A DNA stretch of 64,000 nt, from positions 1-64,000 of the forward strand of contig JAHJEO010000022.1 of assembly GCA_018825305.1 (NCBI GenBank), written 5' to 3'. The position numbers and the translations under genes are program-made. Below are positions 1-11,041 of this stretch, piece after piece. Below the pieces are notes generated by a model. The model ran no database searches, was not told the DNA's origin, and saw only the letters and a list, made by a program, of their open reading frames with translations. The stretch comes from Gammaproteobacteria bacterium (lineage in GTDB: Bacteria; Pseudomonadota; Gammaproteobacteria; Burkholderiales; Rhodocyclaceae). Every line of letters starts with the position of its first letter. Within the stretch, counting starts at the first letter, position 1.

Positions 1-53
1 CATCAGGAGGGAGTAACGCCGCCATGCGGCCAGACTCGCCCCGTCCCTTCGGG

Positions 54-151
54 TTGTCGCCCAATGCGGCGTCCGCTTTGTCGCTCGGCTCGCCAAGGGG
101 ACGGCCATTGCCTTCGCCTCGCTTCGTGCGGCCATCCGCATTGGGCGGCAA
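54..151. repeat. Long inverted repeat downstream of rpoS
   Basis: Arms 54-69 and 136-151 pair over 16 positions (one G-U), with the perfect core cgcccaatgcgg / ccgcattgggcg, around a 66-nt GC-rich loop. No convincing protein was found in 1-188. The element lies just past the rpoS stop and could be a transcript-end hairpin or one copy of a repetitive extragenic palindrome. Genome copy number cannot be judged from this window. Confidence 0.5.
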
Positions 152-188
152 CGCATCTCGCCGACTGAATGAGAACAGGCCCTAGAAC

Positions 189-1136
189 CTACAGCAACGC
201 GCCCTTGTCGATGCCATCGCGCAACAGGCGGCGGCGCAACTGGCCAAGTGCTTCGAGCTGTATCTGCCGCACGCGCTCGCGGGTGACGCCAAGCTCCTGG
301 GCCAGGTCCTCCAGAGTCCGCACTTCCTCCGAACCCAAGCCGTAGCGGCTCTCGATGACCCGGCGCTGCTTGTCGGACAACTGCGCCACCCACTCGCGCA
401 CGTGGCGCACGATCTCCTCGTGTTCGACCTGGGTGTCCGGCGCAGCATCGGCATCGTCCGCGACCGAGTCGGCGACCGAGAGATCGGGATCAATGTCCAG
501 CGGCGCATCGAGTGAGGTGATGCGCTCGCCGACCTGCAAAATCTTGCGGATCTCCTCGATCGGTTTGTCGAGTAGCTTCGCCACGGCCTGCACACCGGCA
601 TGGCTCTCGGCGTGATGCTCGCCACCGGCACGCTCGTCGATCTGGCGCAGCGCCCGCAGCACCAGGTTGAGTTCCTTCACTACATGCACCGGCAGGCGGA
701 TGGTGCGCGACTGGTTCATGATCGCACGCTCGATGTTCTGGCGTATCCACCATGTAGCGTAGGTCGAAAATCGGAAGCCGCGCTCGGGATCGAATTTTTC
801 CAGGGCATGGATGAGCCCGAGATTGCCCTCCTCGATCAGGTCGTCGAAGGGCAGGCCACGGTGTTGATAATGCTTGGCGACGCTCACGACCAGGCGCAGA
901 TTGGCCTCGATCATGTGCTGGCGGGCGGCAAAATCACCGGCCCGGACGCGACGCGCCAGACTCAGTTCCTCTTGTGGCGACAGCAGCCGCGTGGCACCGA
1001 TCTCGTTGAGATAAATCTGGGTGACGTCGTCGAGGAACTCGTCCTCGAGACGCGGCGCCCCCTCCGCGGCACCAGCGGCATCACCCTCGAAGGCAAGTTC
1101 CTCGTCGGGCGTGCTCTCGGGCTCGGTGCCGGACAC
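189..1136 (-). CDS. rpoS: RNA polymerase sigma factor RpoS
   Basis: Stationary-phase/general stress sigma factor of 315 residues (E. coli RpoS has 330). Region 2 is clear at about residues 105-140, with [20 protein letters not shown] followed by [15 protein letters not shown]. The C-terminal region 4 HTH ends in [20 protein letters not shown]. The start is GTG at 1134-1136, 6 nt after the nlpD stop, with a weak TGAGG ribosome site. It is the last gene of surE-pcm-nlpD-rpoS, the usual order in beta- and gammaproteobacteria. In E. coli the main rpoS promoter lies inside nlpD, so an internal promoter is plausible here but was not identified. Confidence 0.97.
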   Translation of the reverse strand: MSGTEPESTPDEELAFEGDAAGAAEGAPRLEDEFLDDVTQIYLNEIGATRLLSPQEELSLARRVRAGDFAARQHMIEANLRLVVSVAKHYQHRGLPFDDLIEEGNLGLIHALEKFDPERGFRFSTYATWWIRQNIERAIMNQSRTIRLPVHVVKELNLVLRALRQIDERAGGEHHAESHAGVQAVAKLLDKPIEEIRKILQVGERITSLDAPLDIDPDLSVADSVADDADAAPDTQVEHEEIVRHVREWVAQLSDKQRRVIESRYGLGSEEVRTLEDLAQELGVTRERVRQIQLEALGQLRRRLLRDGIDKGALL

Positions 1137-1142
1137 GGGGCC

Positions 1143-2063
1143 TCAGCGCTGCGGCAGATACTTGGCGGGATCGACCGGCTTGCCCTGGCGCCGGATCTCG
1201 AAATGCAGCTTGGGCTCGTCGGTATCGGAACTGCCGATCTCGGCGATCTTCTGGCCCTTGCCCACGCTGGCGCCCTCCTTCACCAGAATCCTGCTGTTGT
1301 GGGCGTAGGCGGAGAGGAACATCGCATTGTGTCGCACGATGACCAGATTGCCGTAGCCGCGCAGGCCGCTGCCGACGTAGACGATTTTTCCGGCGGCAGC
1401 CGCCTGCACCGCATCGCCGGCCTTGCCGGCGATGTCGAGTCCCTTGTTGGGTGTCGTGCCGCTATCGGTGAACCCGGCGAGCAGCTTGCCCGCCGCCGGC
1501 CAGCCCCAGTCGATGCCTTCATCGGGCGCCGCGGCCACCGGCGTCTCGGCCGCCGGTGCCGGTGCGGGCGCGGGTGCCGACGTTGCCGCGGCTGCTGGCG
1601 CAGTGGCGGGGGCTTCGGCCGCTCGCAGGCTGGCCAGATTCTCTTCCGAATACGGCAGTTTGCCGCCCTTGGGATCATGCTTGAGCGTTGCCGTGCTGCC
1701 GGAAATCGGCGCGACCGAACCCACCGGCCTGACCTCGACCGGCCCGCCGCCCGTCACCGGCTTCACCACCGCCACTGCCGCACCTTCGGGCGGAACGACG
1801 CGCAACTGCTGGCCGACTTCGATACGACTCGGATCGGCGAGCTTGTTCCACGCCACCACTTCCTTGTAGTCCTGACCGTGTTCGAGGGCTATGCGATAGA
1901 GGGTGTCGCCTTTCTTCACCACATAATAGCCGGGCGGAACTACCGCGGCCGCGGCCGGCGATGCCTCGACTTCAGTACTCGAGCGGGCAATGACAGGCGC
2001 CGGCGACTGGCTGGCGCAACCGGCAAGAATGGCGACAAGAAAAATCAGCAGCAACTGCGGCAT
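1143..2063 (-). CDS. nlpD: NlpD-like LysM / M23 lipoprotein
   Basis: Envelope lipoprotein of 306 residues. The start at 2063 gives a signal peptide with lipobox LAGC (Cys16); an upstream in-frame start would bury it. A LysM domain (YYVVKKGDTLYRIALEHGQD) covers about residues 46-90, then a Pro/Ala-rich linker, then an M23/LytM domain to the end (GLDIAGKAGDAVQAAAAG ... LHFEIRRQGKPVDP). The first zinc ligand motif of active LytM enzymes (HxxxD) is replaced by NKGLD, as in E. coli NlpD, which activates the amidase AmiC rather than cutting peptidoglycan itself. Its ATG overlaps the pcm TGA by one base, so translation is coupled. Confidence 0.93.
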   Translation of the reverse strand: MPQLLLIFLVAILAGCASQSPAPVIARSSTEVEASPAAAAVVPPGYYVVKKGDTLYRIALEHGQDYKEVVAWNKLADPSRIEVGQQLRVVPPEGAAVAVVKPVTGGGPVEVRPVGSVAPISGSTATLKHDPKGGKLPYSEENLASLRAAEAPATAPAAAATSAPAPAPAPAAETPVAAAPDEGIDWGWPAAGKLLAGFTDSGTTPNKGLDIAGKAGDAVQAAAAGKIVYVGSGLRGYGNLVIVRHNAMFLSAYAHNSRILVKEGASVGKGQKIAEIGSSDTDEPKLHFEIRRQGKPVDPAKYLPQR

Positions 2064-2722
2064 CACTCGACTCCCGGCAGAAGGGGGACAAAACGCACGG
2101 CATCGAAGCGCGACTCGATGAAACCCTCCGGGCCACGCTCGATCAGGCACAGCACCTGCGGATCGGAACCGACCGGGATCATCAGGCGACCGCCCGGAGC
2201 CAGCTGGTCGCGCAAGGCCTGCGGCACCCCGGCGGCCGCGGCGGCGACGATGATGGTATCGAAGGGCGCCGCCTCGCGCAGGCCGATCATGCCATCCGCA
2301 TGCTTGAGGCGAATCTGCGACAGCTTCAGTTGTTTCAGGTTTTCCCGCGCCCGTGCCAGCAGTGGCGCCAGGCGTTCGACGGCAAAAACCTCGCGCGTCA
2401 GCATCGCCAGCACCGCCGCCTGATAGCCGCAGCCGGCGCCGATCTCAAGCGTTTTGCCGAGGCTCTCGCGGCCCGCATACAGCAACTCGATCATGCGCGC
2501 GACGACGTAAGGCTGCGAAATCGTCTGGCCGAGGATCAGCGGCAGCGCCGTGTCGTCGTAGGCGCGATGGGCCATCGCCTGCTCGACGAAGATGTGGCGC
2601 GGAACCGCCGCCATCGCCGTCAGCACCCGCTCGTCGCGAATACCCTCGGCGCGCAGGCGCTCGATCATGCGCGCGCGCGTGCGCTGCGAAGTCATGCCGA
2701 TGCCCTGAAGGACGCTGTTCAT
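2063..2722 (-). CDS. pcm: Protein-L-isoaspartate O-methyltransferase
   Basis: Repairs isoaspartyl damage in ageing proteins by S-adenosylmethionine-dependent methylation. It has 219 residues. The SAM-binding motif [15 protein letters not shown] and the family segment [17 protein letters not shown] are present. The start at 2720-2722 overlaps the surE stop as ATGA; a second in-frame Met nine codons later ([14 protein letters not shown]) is also possible. The gene is in the surE-pcm-nlpD-rpoS stress operon, where SurE and Pcm are a classic stationary-phase pair. Confidence 0.96.
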   Translation of the reverse strand: MNSVLQGIGMTSQRTRARMIERLRAEGIRDERVLTAMAAVPRHIFVEQAMAHRAYDDTALPLILGQTISQPYVVARMIELLYAGRESLGKTLEIGAGCGYQAAVLAMLTREVFAVERLAPLLARARENLKQLKLSQIRLKHADGMIGLREAAPFDTIIVAAAAAGVPQALRDQLAPGGRLMIPVGSDPQVLCLIERGPEGFIESRFDAVRFVPLLPGVE

Positions 2723-3471
2723 CGCTGCAGCCAGTCCGTCACCGTGCCAAGCTGCGGCGTGTGCGTCAAATCGATCTGCAGCGGCGTTACCGAGACGTAA
2801 CCGTTGGCCACCGCATGGAAGTCCGTGCCCTCCCCCGCATCCGCCGCCGCACCGGCGGCACCGACCCAATAGACGGTTTCGTTGCGCGGCGAGACCTGTT
2901 TCACCACCGGCTCGGCCTTGTGGCGGCGCCCCAATCGGGTGACACGAATGCCCTTGATTTCCTCCCAGGGCAAATCCGGGACATTGATGTTGAGCAGCAC
3001 CGGTGCGCCGAACGCGGATCGCTGAAAACGCCCCACCATTTCGCGAGCGACGCGCGCCGCGGTGGCGAAGTGCTCGCCGGCCTTGGTCGCCAGCGAGACG
3101 GCGATGGCCGGCACGCCCAGCAGGTAACCCTCCATCGCAGCCGCTACCGTACCCGAATAAATGGTGTCGTCGCCCATGTTGGCGCCGAGGTTGATGCCGG
3201 AAACGACCATGTCGGGCTGCTGATCCAGCATCCCGGTCACGGCCAGGTGGACGCAATCGGTGGGTGTGCCGTTGACGAAGTAGAAGCCGTTGGCGGCACG
3301 CCGCAGGTGCAGCGGCCGATCAAGCGTGAGGGAATTGGAAGCGCCGCTGCGGTCGCGCTCGGGCGCCACCACGGTGATATCGGCCAGACCGCCGAGCGCG
3401 CCGGCCAGTGCCTCTATGCCAGGCGCAAAGTAGCCGTCGTCGTTGCTGAGGAGGATGCGCGTCTTGGGCAT
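2719..3471 (-). CDS. surE: 5'/3'-nucleotidase SurE
   Basis: Metal-dependent nucleoside-monophosphate phosphatase of 250 residues. The N-terminal metal motif [16 protein letters not shown] and the conserved [18 protein letters not shown] are intact. It is the first gene of the minus-strand operon and overlaps pcm by 4 nt. The gene begins 36 nt from the end of the upstream GGDEF-EAL gene on the same strand, so read-through from that gene is possible. Confidence 0.97.
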   Translation of the reverse strand: MPKTRILLSNDDGYFAPGIEALAGALGGLADITVVAPERDRSGASNSLTLDRPLHLRRAANGFYFVNGTPTDCVHLAVTGMLDQQPDMVVSGINLGANMGDDTIYSGTVAAAMEGYLLGVPAIAVSLATKAGEHFATAARVAREMVGRFQRSAFGAPVLLNINVPDLPWEEIKGIRVTRLGRRHKAEPVVKQVSPRNETVYWVGAAGAAADAGEGTDFHAVANGYVSVTPLQIDLTHTPQLGTVTDWLQR

Positions 3472-3507
3472 GGGTACGGATTGTACCGCGCACCCAGGCC
3501 AATAGCC

Positions 3508-5490
3508 TCAATTGCCGCCGTTGCCGCCCTTTCCAACCGTAGCCGATTCCGCATCGCCGAGCCGCGCCACCGCCCACTTCGAGTGGGCGAAAAAGGCTTC
3601 CAGTTCAGCCACCGGCAGGGCCTTGGCGATGTGGAAGCCCTGCACGCTGTCGCAGCGCAGGCGGTAAAGCTGCTGCAGGGTCTGCACGTTCTCGACACCT
3701 TCCGCCACCACCTTGAGTCCAAGGTTCTGGCCAAGATCGATGGTCGACTTGACGATCACGGCGTCATCCTTGCTCTGGAGCATGTCCATGACGAAGGAGC
3801 GGTCGATCTTGATCTCGGCCACAGGCAATTGCCGCAGGCGCGACAACGACGAATGGCCGGTACCGAAATCGTCGATCGAACACTCAATGCCGAAACCCTG
3901 CAACTGCGACAGCACGGCGTTCAAATGATCGTAGTCGCCAAAAAAGACATTCTCGGTGATCTCGATGGTGATGCCGCCATGCACCCCATGACGCTCGATC
4001 AGACGGCTCAGTTCCGGCATGAACTGCGAATCCATGATGACGCTGATCGGAACATTGACGGCGACCCGCAGATCGAAACGACGTTTCAGCCATGCGATGC
4101 GCTGGCGCATCGCCGTATCAAGGGCCCACCAGGTGAAGCGCTGGATCAGCCCGGTCTGCTCCAGCGCACTGATGAACATGTCCGGAGGCACGAAGGCGCC
4201 ATCCTTGCGCCGCCAGCGCGCCAACGCCTCGACGCCGGTGATGGTGCTCGTCGCCAGTTCCACCTTGGGCTGGTAGTAAAGCTCGAACTCCTCGGCATCG
4301 AGCGCCTCGCGCAGGTCGCGCACCAATGCAAAACGCCCCGGCCCGCCGGCGTCGCGCTGATCGTCGAAAACATGGATTCCGACCTTGTCGCGCTTGGCAA
4401 CGAGCATCGCCACGTCGGCATGCTTGAGCAGGGTCGAAATGTCACGGCCATGCTGCGGGTAGAGTGCGATGCCAATGCCGGCAGTCACTGCCACTTCGTG
4501 CCCGCCCAGGTGCAGCGTCTGATCGAGAACAGCCAGCAAACCGCGTGCAGACGTCATGGCCGACTGCGTGTCGGCACCCGTCAACAGCACGGCGAACTCG
4601 TCGCCAGCCATCCGGCTGATGGTGTCGGCCGGATCCAGCGCCTTGACGAAGCGCCCGGCTGCTACGCGCAGCAGCTCGTCGCCCACCTCATGGCCGAGCG
4701 TGTCGTTGATTTCCTGGAAGCGGTCGATATCGACGATGAGCAGGGCGGCGCTGTCGTCACCACGCTGCTCGATCTCCTTGGTGACGCGGTCGCGGAACAG
4801 CGAACGGTTCGGCAGACCGGTCAGTTCGTCGTAAAGCGAGAGGTACTCCAGCTCCTGATTGACCGCCGACAGACGCTTGTTGACCCGCTGCAGCTCGCCC
4901 TGCGCCTGTTCCGCCTCGCGCTTGGCCAGTTCGACGCCCTCCATGGCCATGGCGTTCTCGATGGCGATCGCCGCCTGGCCGGCGAAAAGCTCGAGCAGTT
5001 GCAGGTCGTTCTCGGTAAATTCGCCGCCACCCGACTTGTTGAGGCCGGCAATGCCGCCGAGAAAGTGCTGACGCCCGACCAGCGGCACCAGCAGCAGCGT
5101 CCCGGCCTCCTTTTCCCAGAGGTTTTTTTCCTGCACCGACAGTTCGCTGAGGACGCCGCGCCACCAAGGGCGCCGGTGCTTCCACACCCAGCCGCAGACG
5201 CCGAAGTCCAGCGGCAGGGACTCGCCGACGATTTCCTCGATGTTGGCGCCCGATCCGGCCCGATAGGTGTACTCGTCGCAATCGGGATTGAGCAGCGGCA
5301 GGAGCACCGTCTCGGCGCTGATCAGTTCCCGCGCACGATCGACGATCAACTGGAGCACTTTGTCGAGGTCGAGCTCGCTACCAACCGCGAAAGCCGTCTC
5401 GCGCAACAGGCCGATGGCGTGATCGCGCTGCCGCAATTGCAACTCAAGCGCGGCGATCAGGTTCTGGTCTTCGTTTGTCCGCTGGGTCAT
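3508..5490 (-). CDS. GAF-GGDEF-EAL c-di-GMP protein
   Basis: Cytosolic 660-residue protein with no obvious membrane segment. A GAF sensor covers about residues 25-180, followed by a short coiled linker, a GGDEF domain with signature MAGDEFAVLL (first Gly replaced by Ala, a change seen in some active cyclases), and an EAL domain with GVEALARW and DDFGTGHSSL intact. A phosphodiesterase output is therefore likely, and the GGDEF half may be catalytic or GTP-sensing. It ends just upstream of surE on the same strand. The GAF ligand cannot be inferred. Confidence 0.9.
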   Translation of the reverse strand: MTQRTNEDQNLIAALELQLRQRDHAIGLLRETAFAVGSELDLDKVLQLIVDRARELISAETVLLPLLNPDCDEYTYRAGSGANIEEIVGESLPLDFGVCGWVWKHRRPWWRGVLSELSVQEKNLWEKEAGTLLLVPLVGRQHFLGGIAGLNKSGGGEFTENDLQLLELFAGQAAIAIENAMAMEGVELAKREAEQAQGELQRVNKRLSAVNQELEYLSLYDELTGLPNRSLFRDRVTKEIEQRGDDSAALLIVDIDRFQEINDTLGHEVGDELLRVAAGRFVKALDPADTISRMAGDEFAVLLTGADTQSAMTSARGLLAVLDQTLHLGGHEVAVTAGIGIALYPQHGRDISTLLKHADVAMLVAKRDKVGIHVFDDQRDAGGPGRFALVRDLREALDAEEFELYYQPKVELATSTITGVEALARWRRKDGAFVPPDMFISALEQTGLIQRFTWWALDTAMRQRIAWLKRRFDLRVAVNVPISVIMDSQFMPELSRLIERHGVHGGITIEITENVFFGDYDHLNAVLSQLQGFGIECSIDDFGTGHSSLSRLRQLPVAEIKIDRSFVMDMLQSKDDAVIVKSTIDLGQNLGLKVVAEGVENVQTLQQLYRLRCDSVQGFHIAKALPVAELEAFFAHSKWAVARLGDAESATVGKGGNGGN

Positions 5491-5613
5491 GCCGCCAATG
5501 AAGGATAATGAGGGCGAAGCGCGATTGTCGGTTCAATACCCGACAATCTAGCGTAATTATTACTTTAGACCTAATGGTTCCGCAAGGCACTATTTCACGC
5601 CTGCCAAAATTCA

Positions 5614-7530
<1,917 letters not shown>

Positions 7531-7534
7531 ACGC

Positions 7535-7924
7535 TTATTCGCTCACCGCGCCGTCGAGGTAGTACCAGCGGCCATCCACGCGCTCGAAGCGGCTGACCTC
7601 GCCAAGACGGCCGGCGCGGCCGCCGGCCTTGTAGCGGGCCACGAACTCGACGCTGGCGCTGTCCGGGCCGGTTGTCTCGTGGCGAAGCACGCTCAGGCCA
7701 AGCCATTTCGGTCCCGCCTTGAGGTCAAGGTCGGGCGGACGCGTCGTCGAATGCCAACTCGCCAGCAGGTAATCCCCAAGTCCCAGGACGTAGGCGCTAT
7801 AGCGTGAGCGCATCAGCGCCTCGGCGTCGCGCGCCGCCGCGCCGTCATGGAGCAAGTGGCAGCATTCAGCATAGCTGCGGCCACTGCCGCAGGGGCATTG
7901 CTCGACGGCAGGCTTGCGCTTCAT
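7535..7924 (-). CDS. ychJ: YchJ-like SEC-C motif protein (UPF0225)
   Basis: 129-residue protein opening with the SEC-C zinc motif CPCGSGRSYAECC at residues 10-22, followed by the YchJ body (ALMRSRYSAYVLGLGDYLLASW and VEFVARYKAGGRAGRLGEVSRF) and ending GRWYYLDGAVSE. The length and layout match the UPF0225/YchJ family, whose biochemical role is unknown. It converges with uup, with 4 nt between the stops. Confidence 0.9.
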   Translation of the reverse strand: MKRKPAVEQCPCGSGRSYAECCHLLHDGAAARDAEALMRSRYSAYVLGLGDYLLASWHSTTRPPDLDLKAGPKWLGLSVLRHETTGPDSASVEFVARYKAGGRAGRLGEVSRFERVDGRWYYLDGAVSE

Positions 7925-8002
7925 TCGCTTATGGCCGCCTGTATCTGGCAGCCCGAAAAAGTCGGTGCTGGCGCCACGGCGCCGACCGGACCGCCGCAGC
8001 GT

Positions 8003-8221
8003 TCAGTGATGGCCGCTGGCGGCGGCGAGCATTTTCTCAGTGCGCTTGCGCAGCGCCTCGTCAGGCGTCAGCCCGACGAGCGACTCCGGCGGCAGCTTGA
8101 CATCCCAGTGCTGCTGGAAAAGGTCGACATCTTCGCCGGTGTCGAGGTGGGCACGATAGATCTTCTCCTGCCAAGCCGGTGCATTCGGCAGGGCGACAAG
8201 TTCGACGGATTCGATGACCAT
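8003..8221 (-). CDS. Small conserved hypothetical protein
   Basis: 72 residues starting MVIESVELVALPNAPAW. The start at 8219-8221 was chosen because a strong AGGAGG site lies 8 nt upstream; an in-frame start 11 codons earlier lacks that spacing. The protein is hydrophilic, with no signal peptide, cysteines or recognised motif. It is in tandem with the YchJ-like gene, separated by about 80 nt. Function unknown. Confidence 0.7.
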   Translation of the reverse strand: MVIESVELVALPNAPAWQEKIYRAHLDTGEDVDLFQQHWDVKLPPESLVGLTPDEALRKRTEKMLAAASGHH

Positions 8222-8414
8222 GGGAACGTCCTCCTGATGTCTCGTTTTCGGCATCCTGCGCCCAAGTTCGATAGGCGATAAGGCCTAGATTGAGGCGGAA
8301 AGCCCTGCTATTTCGGCTTGCACAAAACCCGATCCGGCGCTTCAATCGCTATGACATAAAAACTGCTTGGCGGCGGCCATGGGCCGTCCGAAGGCAAACG
8401 ATGAAGGGAGCATC

Positions 8415-8690
8415 ATGGTCGTCACCAATTCGCAGCGCGCCACCGCCATCGTGATCCGCAACGACGGCCACAAGGTCACGCTGGTGCCGATGAAAAGTGG
8501 CCGCCTCTCGGCGCGGGTTCTCAGCTTCGACGAGTTTCGCGAGGAATGGCGCGAAACCGGCTACGGGCTGGCACTGGCCCTCACCACCTTCCTCTCCCAC
8601 GTGATGAAATGGGGTGCTTCGCTGGAGGCGTCCAAGGGTCTGGAAAGGCTTGCGGCCCGCGACCGCAACGTCGTGGCGAGCCTGTTCTGA
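8415..8690 (+). CDS. Hypothetical protein, 91 residues
   Basis: Begins MVVTNSQRATAIVIRNDG with a GAAGGGA ribosome site just before the ATG; an upstream in-frame start would add 16 unlikely residues. The N-terminal half looks like a small beta-rich fold, and the rest is Ala/Leu-rich (GYGLALALTTFLSHVMKWG), probably amphipathic. It converges with the hydrolase gene, leaving one base between stops. No family was recognised. Confidence 0.65.
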   Translation: MVVTNSQRATAIVIRNDGHKVTLVPMKSGRLSARVLSFDEFREEWRETGYGLALALTTFLSHVMKWGASLEASKGLERLAARDRNVVASLF

Positions 8691-8691
8691 A

Positions 8692-9591
8692 CTAGGCTGC
8701 CGCGGAGCGGACTGCGTTCTGGCGCAGGAACTTTACGACTTCGGTAATCTCGCCCGCGATATCGGAAGCGTCACCGAAATCGTCATGGCTACCGGCGACG
8801 ACCCGGCACTGCACATGATCGCCCGATCGGGCAGCATAAATTTCCCGCATTTCGGACACCGGAACCGTCACATCGTCCGCCCCGTGGATCAGCAGCGTCG
8901 GACAGCGGATGCCCCGGATACTCGCCACCGGAGCGATGGCGTCGAAGCGATGGCCGATCACTCGCTGGACGTAGGCCAGGATGGCCCAGCCCAATGGCAC
9001 ATGGGGAATCCGCTTCGCCGCCAGCCAGCGCCGCATCATCCGGGCCGGATGCGAAAAAGCCGCGAGGCTGACCACAGCCGCAATGTCGTCACGGCGCGAA
9101 GCGACGAGCAGCGCCGCCCCCGCGCCAACCGAATGGCCGACTATGGCGACCCGGCCGGGATCGACCTCGGGCCGCTGCCGCAGCCAGCCCAGCGCATGTT
9201 CCATGTCCTCGGCAAAGCGCGGCAGCGAGGCAAAGTCATCCTCGTCGCTGCGACCATGGCAGCGGGCATCGAACAGCAGCACGGCGAAGCCGGCAGCGGC
9301 CAGCGGCTGAATCAGCGGCAACATCGTTTCGGCATTGCCGCCCCAGCCATGGAGAATGGCAACGGCCGGCGCCCGCCCCTCGGTCAAGGCCGGCACGAAC
9401 CAGCCGAAGAGGTGCTTGTCGTTTGCGGTCGGGATGCGAGCTTCTTCGAATGCCGCACCGAGAGCACCGGGGGAGCGCTGCTCGGGAATGCGCGCAGGCG
9501 CCAGACCGCGATGGAGCAAATGGCGCAGCCCCAGCAACAGGGCCGCGGCAAATGCGACTGCGGCCGCCAACGCGGCCAAAGGCAACGCCAT
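8692..9591 (-). CDS. Membrane-anchored alpha/beta hydrolase
   Basis: 299 residues with an N-terminal hydrophobic helix (about residues 3-22), then an alpha/beta-hydrolase fold. The nucleophile elbow is GHSVGAG, the oxyanion region is ILHGWGGN, the acid is probably in HGADDVTVP, and the catalytic His is probably in GSHDDFGD. This resembles BAAT/YqiA-type serine hydrolases; the substrate is not predictable. The small ORF 9612-9803 lies 20 nt upstream on the same strand and may be co-transcribed. Confidence 0.85.
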   Translation of the reverse strand: MALPLAALAAAVAFAAALLLGLRHLLHRGLAPARIPEQRSPGALGAAFEEARIPTANDKHLFGWFVPALTEGRAPAVAILHGWGGNAETMLPLIQPLAAAGFAVLLFDARCHGRSDEDDFASLPRFAEDMEHALGWLRQRPEVDPGRVAIVGHSVGAGAALLVASRRDDIAAVVSLAAFSHPARMMRRWLAAKRIPHVPLGWAILAYVQRVIGHRFDAIAPVASIRGIRCPTLLIHGADDVTVPVSEMREIYAARSGDHVQCRVVAGSHDDFGDASDIAGEITEVVKFLRQNAVRSAAA

Positions 9592-9611
9592 GAGCCCGGC
9601 CGGGAAAGACG

Positions 9612-9803
9612 TCAGCGCGCCGCCTTCGGCCGGCGCTTGCCCTGGGTGGCGGCAACGTCATCCAGAAGATCGTCGTCGCCGTCGTTGAAACGCACGATGC
9701 GCACGCCTTCCGGCAGGTCGCTCTTGCGACGGGAAAGTTCCATCAGCCAGCGGTTCCCGGGGGGGGAGAGAATTTCGATGAGACTGGCGGCTTGCTGTGT
9801 CAT
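9612..9803 (-). CDS. Small hypothetical protein
   Basis: 63 residues beginning MTQQAASLIEILSPPGNRW, with an acidic stretch (NDGDDDLLDD) and a basic tail (GKRRPKAAR). A GGAGT ribosome site precedes the ATG. It lies directly upstream of the hydrolase gene. The coding sequence crosses an 8-G run near 9757-9764. No family was recognised. Confidence 0.5.
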   Translation of the reverse strand: MTQQAASLIEILSPPGNRWLMELSRRKSDLPEGVRIVRFNDGDDDLLDDVAATQGKRRPKAAR

Positions 9804-9875
9804 TTACTGACTCCTGCGTTGCTGGACGAATTGAATGACTGACTTTGTCGTCGCCCGGATCACGCCCCGGAATAA

Positions 9876-9903
9876 CGAAGGCCCCACGTGTGCGGGGCCT
9901 TCG
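9876..9903 (-). terminator. Perfect 10-bp hairpin with minus-strand T-rich tail
   Basis: cgaaggcccc and ggggccttcg pair perfectly around an 8-nt loop. On the minus strand the stem is followed by TTATTCC, the usual look of an intrinsic terminator. No minus-strand gene to the right supplies an obvious transcript, because the next gene starts on the plus strand at 10093. See the adjacent hairpin at 9904-9931. Confidence 0.55.
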
Positions 9904-9931
9904 GGCGGCTGGAGGGAGGAAACCAGCCGCC
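9904..9931. repeat. Second tandem hairpin
   Basis: ggcggctgg and ccagccgcc pair perfectly around a 10-nt purine-rich loop, directly abutting the terminator-like stem at 9876-9903. Read on the minus strand, the two stems form a compact hairpin-then-terminator block of about 56 nt in a divergent intergenic region, which is a possible small RNA. No promoter could be assigned. Confidence 0.4.
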
Positions 9932-10092
9932 AGGGGGAACGTTGAATCCGTCGATCGGCGCTGTCAGGTAGATGGGATCGAATGCCGTTGGTTCAACCGC
10001 AATTTGCAACAAGTTGTTTCGGACGCGCCCGATTTGCCCGGCGCATAATCTGGACATCGCGGACTGGACCCACCGAACTCAGCAAACACCCC

Positions 10093-10893
10093 ATGGTCTC
10101 CCCCCGACTCAAGCCATTCGTCAGATATCTGGCCCTGACGCTGCTGCTGGCCAGCCAGGCTTTGTCCGCCGTGGCCGCCGAAGCCTGTTCCGCCAGAAGC
10201 GGCAAGACGAAGACGGTTCTGCTGGAGCTCTACACTTCTGAAGGCTGTTCCAGTTGCCCGCCGGCGGATCGATTCCTGGCCACCCTGCCGAATCGCGATC
10301 GCGGCCTCGATAGGGTCGTTCCGCTGGCCTTTCACGTTCCCTACTGGGACTATATCGGCTGGAAGGATGCCTTCGCCCACCCTGCTTACGCCGAGCGGCA
10401 TGCCTGGCTGGTGGCCAGGAATGGCCGGCGCACCGTCTATACACCGCACTTTTTCGTTTCCGGCAAGGCCGTCCTGAACTGGCAATCCGGCCTCGATCAG
10501 GAAATCGCCCGCGTCACCGCCGCCCCATCAACGGCAAGCATCGAACTGGCAGGCATCCTGTCCGGCAAGGATGCAGTGACGCTGACAGCCCGTGTCACCT
10601 CCTCAGCCAGGGATGCGGCGCAGAACCTGTTTCTCGCGGTGACGGAAAGCGGCATCATCTCCGCCGTGCACGCCGGCGAAAATCAGGGCGCAACGCTGGG
10701 CCACGACCATGTCGTTCGCTTGCTGCTCGGCCCCTTCCCGGTCAGTGGCGGCATTCTTTCGACACAGCATGAAATCGCGCTCGATCCGGGCTGGCAGCGG
10801 TCGCAACTGCGACTGGCCGGATTTCTGCAAAACGCCGACGCCGGGCGCATACACCAGGCGGTGGCCACCGATCGCTGCAATCTGGCTCGCTGA
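10093..10893 (+). CDS. Secreted thioredoxin-like DUF1223 protein
   Basis: 266 residues from the ATG at 10093, which gives a clean signal peptide (MVSPRLKPFVRYLALTLLLA then SQALSAVAA). The mature part opens with a thioredoxin-like strand and the redox-looking CSSCPPAD motif (LELYTSEGCSSCPPADRFLA), then AFHVPYWDYIGWKDAFAHP and YTPHFFVSG. This is the DUF1223 family, periplasmic proteins of unknown reaction. An in-frame upstream extension would mask the signal peptide. Confidence 0.85.
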   Translation: MVSPRLKPFVRYLALTLLLASQALSAVAAEACSARSGKTKTVLLELYTSEGCSSCPPADRFLATLPNRDRGLDRVVPLAFHVPYWDYIGWKDAFAHPAYAERHAWLVARNGRRTVYTPHFFVSGKAVLNWQSGLDQEIARVTAAPSTASIELAGILSGKDAVTLTARVTSSARDAAQNLFLAVTESGIISAVHAGENQGATLGHDHVVRLLLGPFPVSGGILSTQHEIALDPGWQRSQLRLAGFLQNADAGRIHQAVATDRCNLAR

Positions 10894-10971
10894 CTGGCGG
10901 CCCTATCCGACCCGTCCGACCCGTCCGTATTCCGGACCGCGGTGTTCGGCAGGAAATAACCACATGAAATG

Positions 10972-11011
10972 TATAGGTATAAATCGACGACAGTCGATGC
11001 AATCACCTATA
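10972..11011. promoter_or_regulatory. Nested palindrome in the leader of the MHYT gene
   Basis: Outer arms tataggt (10972-10978) and acctata (11005-11011) enclose an inner stem tcgac/gtcga (10984-10997, loop gaca). It lies 30 nt before the GTG start of the MHYT-GGDEF-EAL gene, so it could be an operator or a leader hairpin. No regulator is implied by sequence alone. Confidence 0.35.
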
Positions 11012-11041
11012 TGATGAAGCTATAACAATGACCATCAGCCA

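Noticed and set aside
600-2423. Long plus-strand open frame of about 600 codons
   Set aside because: It lies antisense to rpoS, nlpD and pcm, is His/Arg/Gly-rich as expected of antisense frames in GC-rich DNA, and shows no family motif.
2353-5508. Plus-strand open frame of about 1050 codons
   Set aside because: Antisense shadow of surE and the GGDEF-EAL gene, whose motifs are intact on the minus strand.
9860-10057. 65-codon minus-strand ORF
   Set aside because: It runs through two perfect hairpins in an intergenic region and has no family resemblance.
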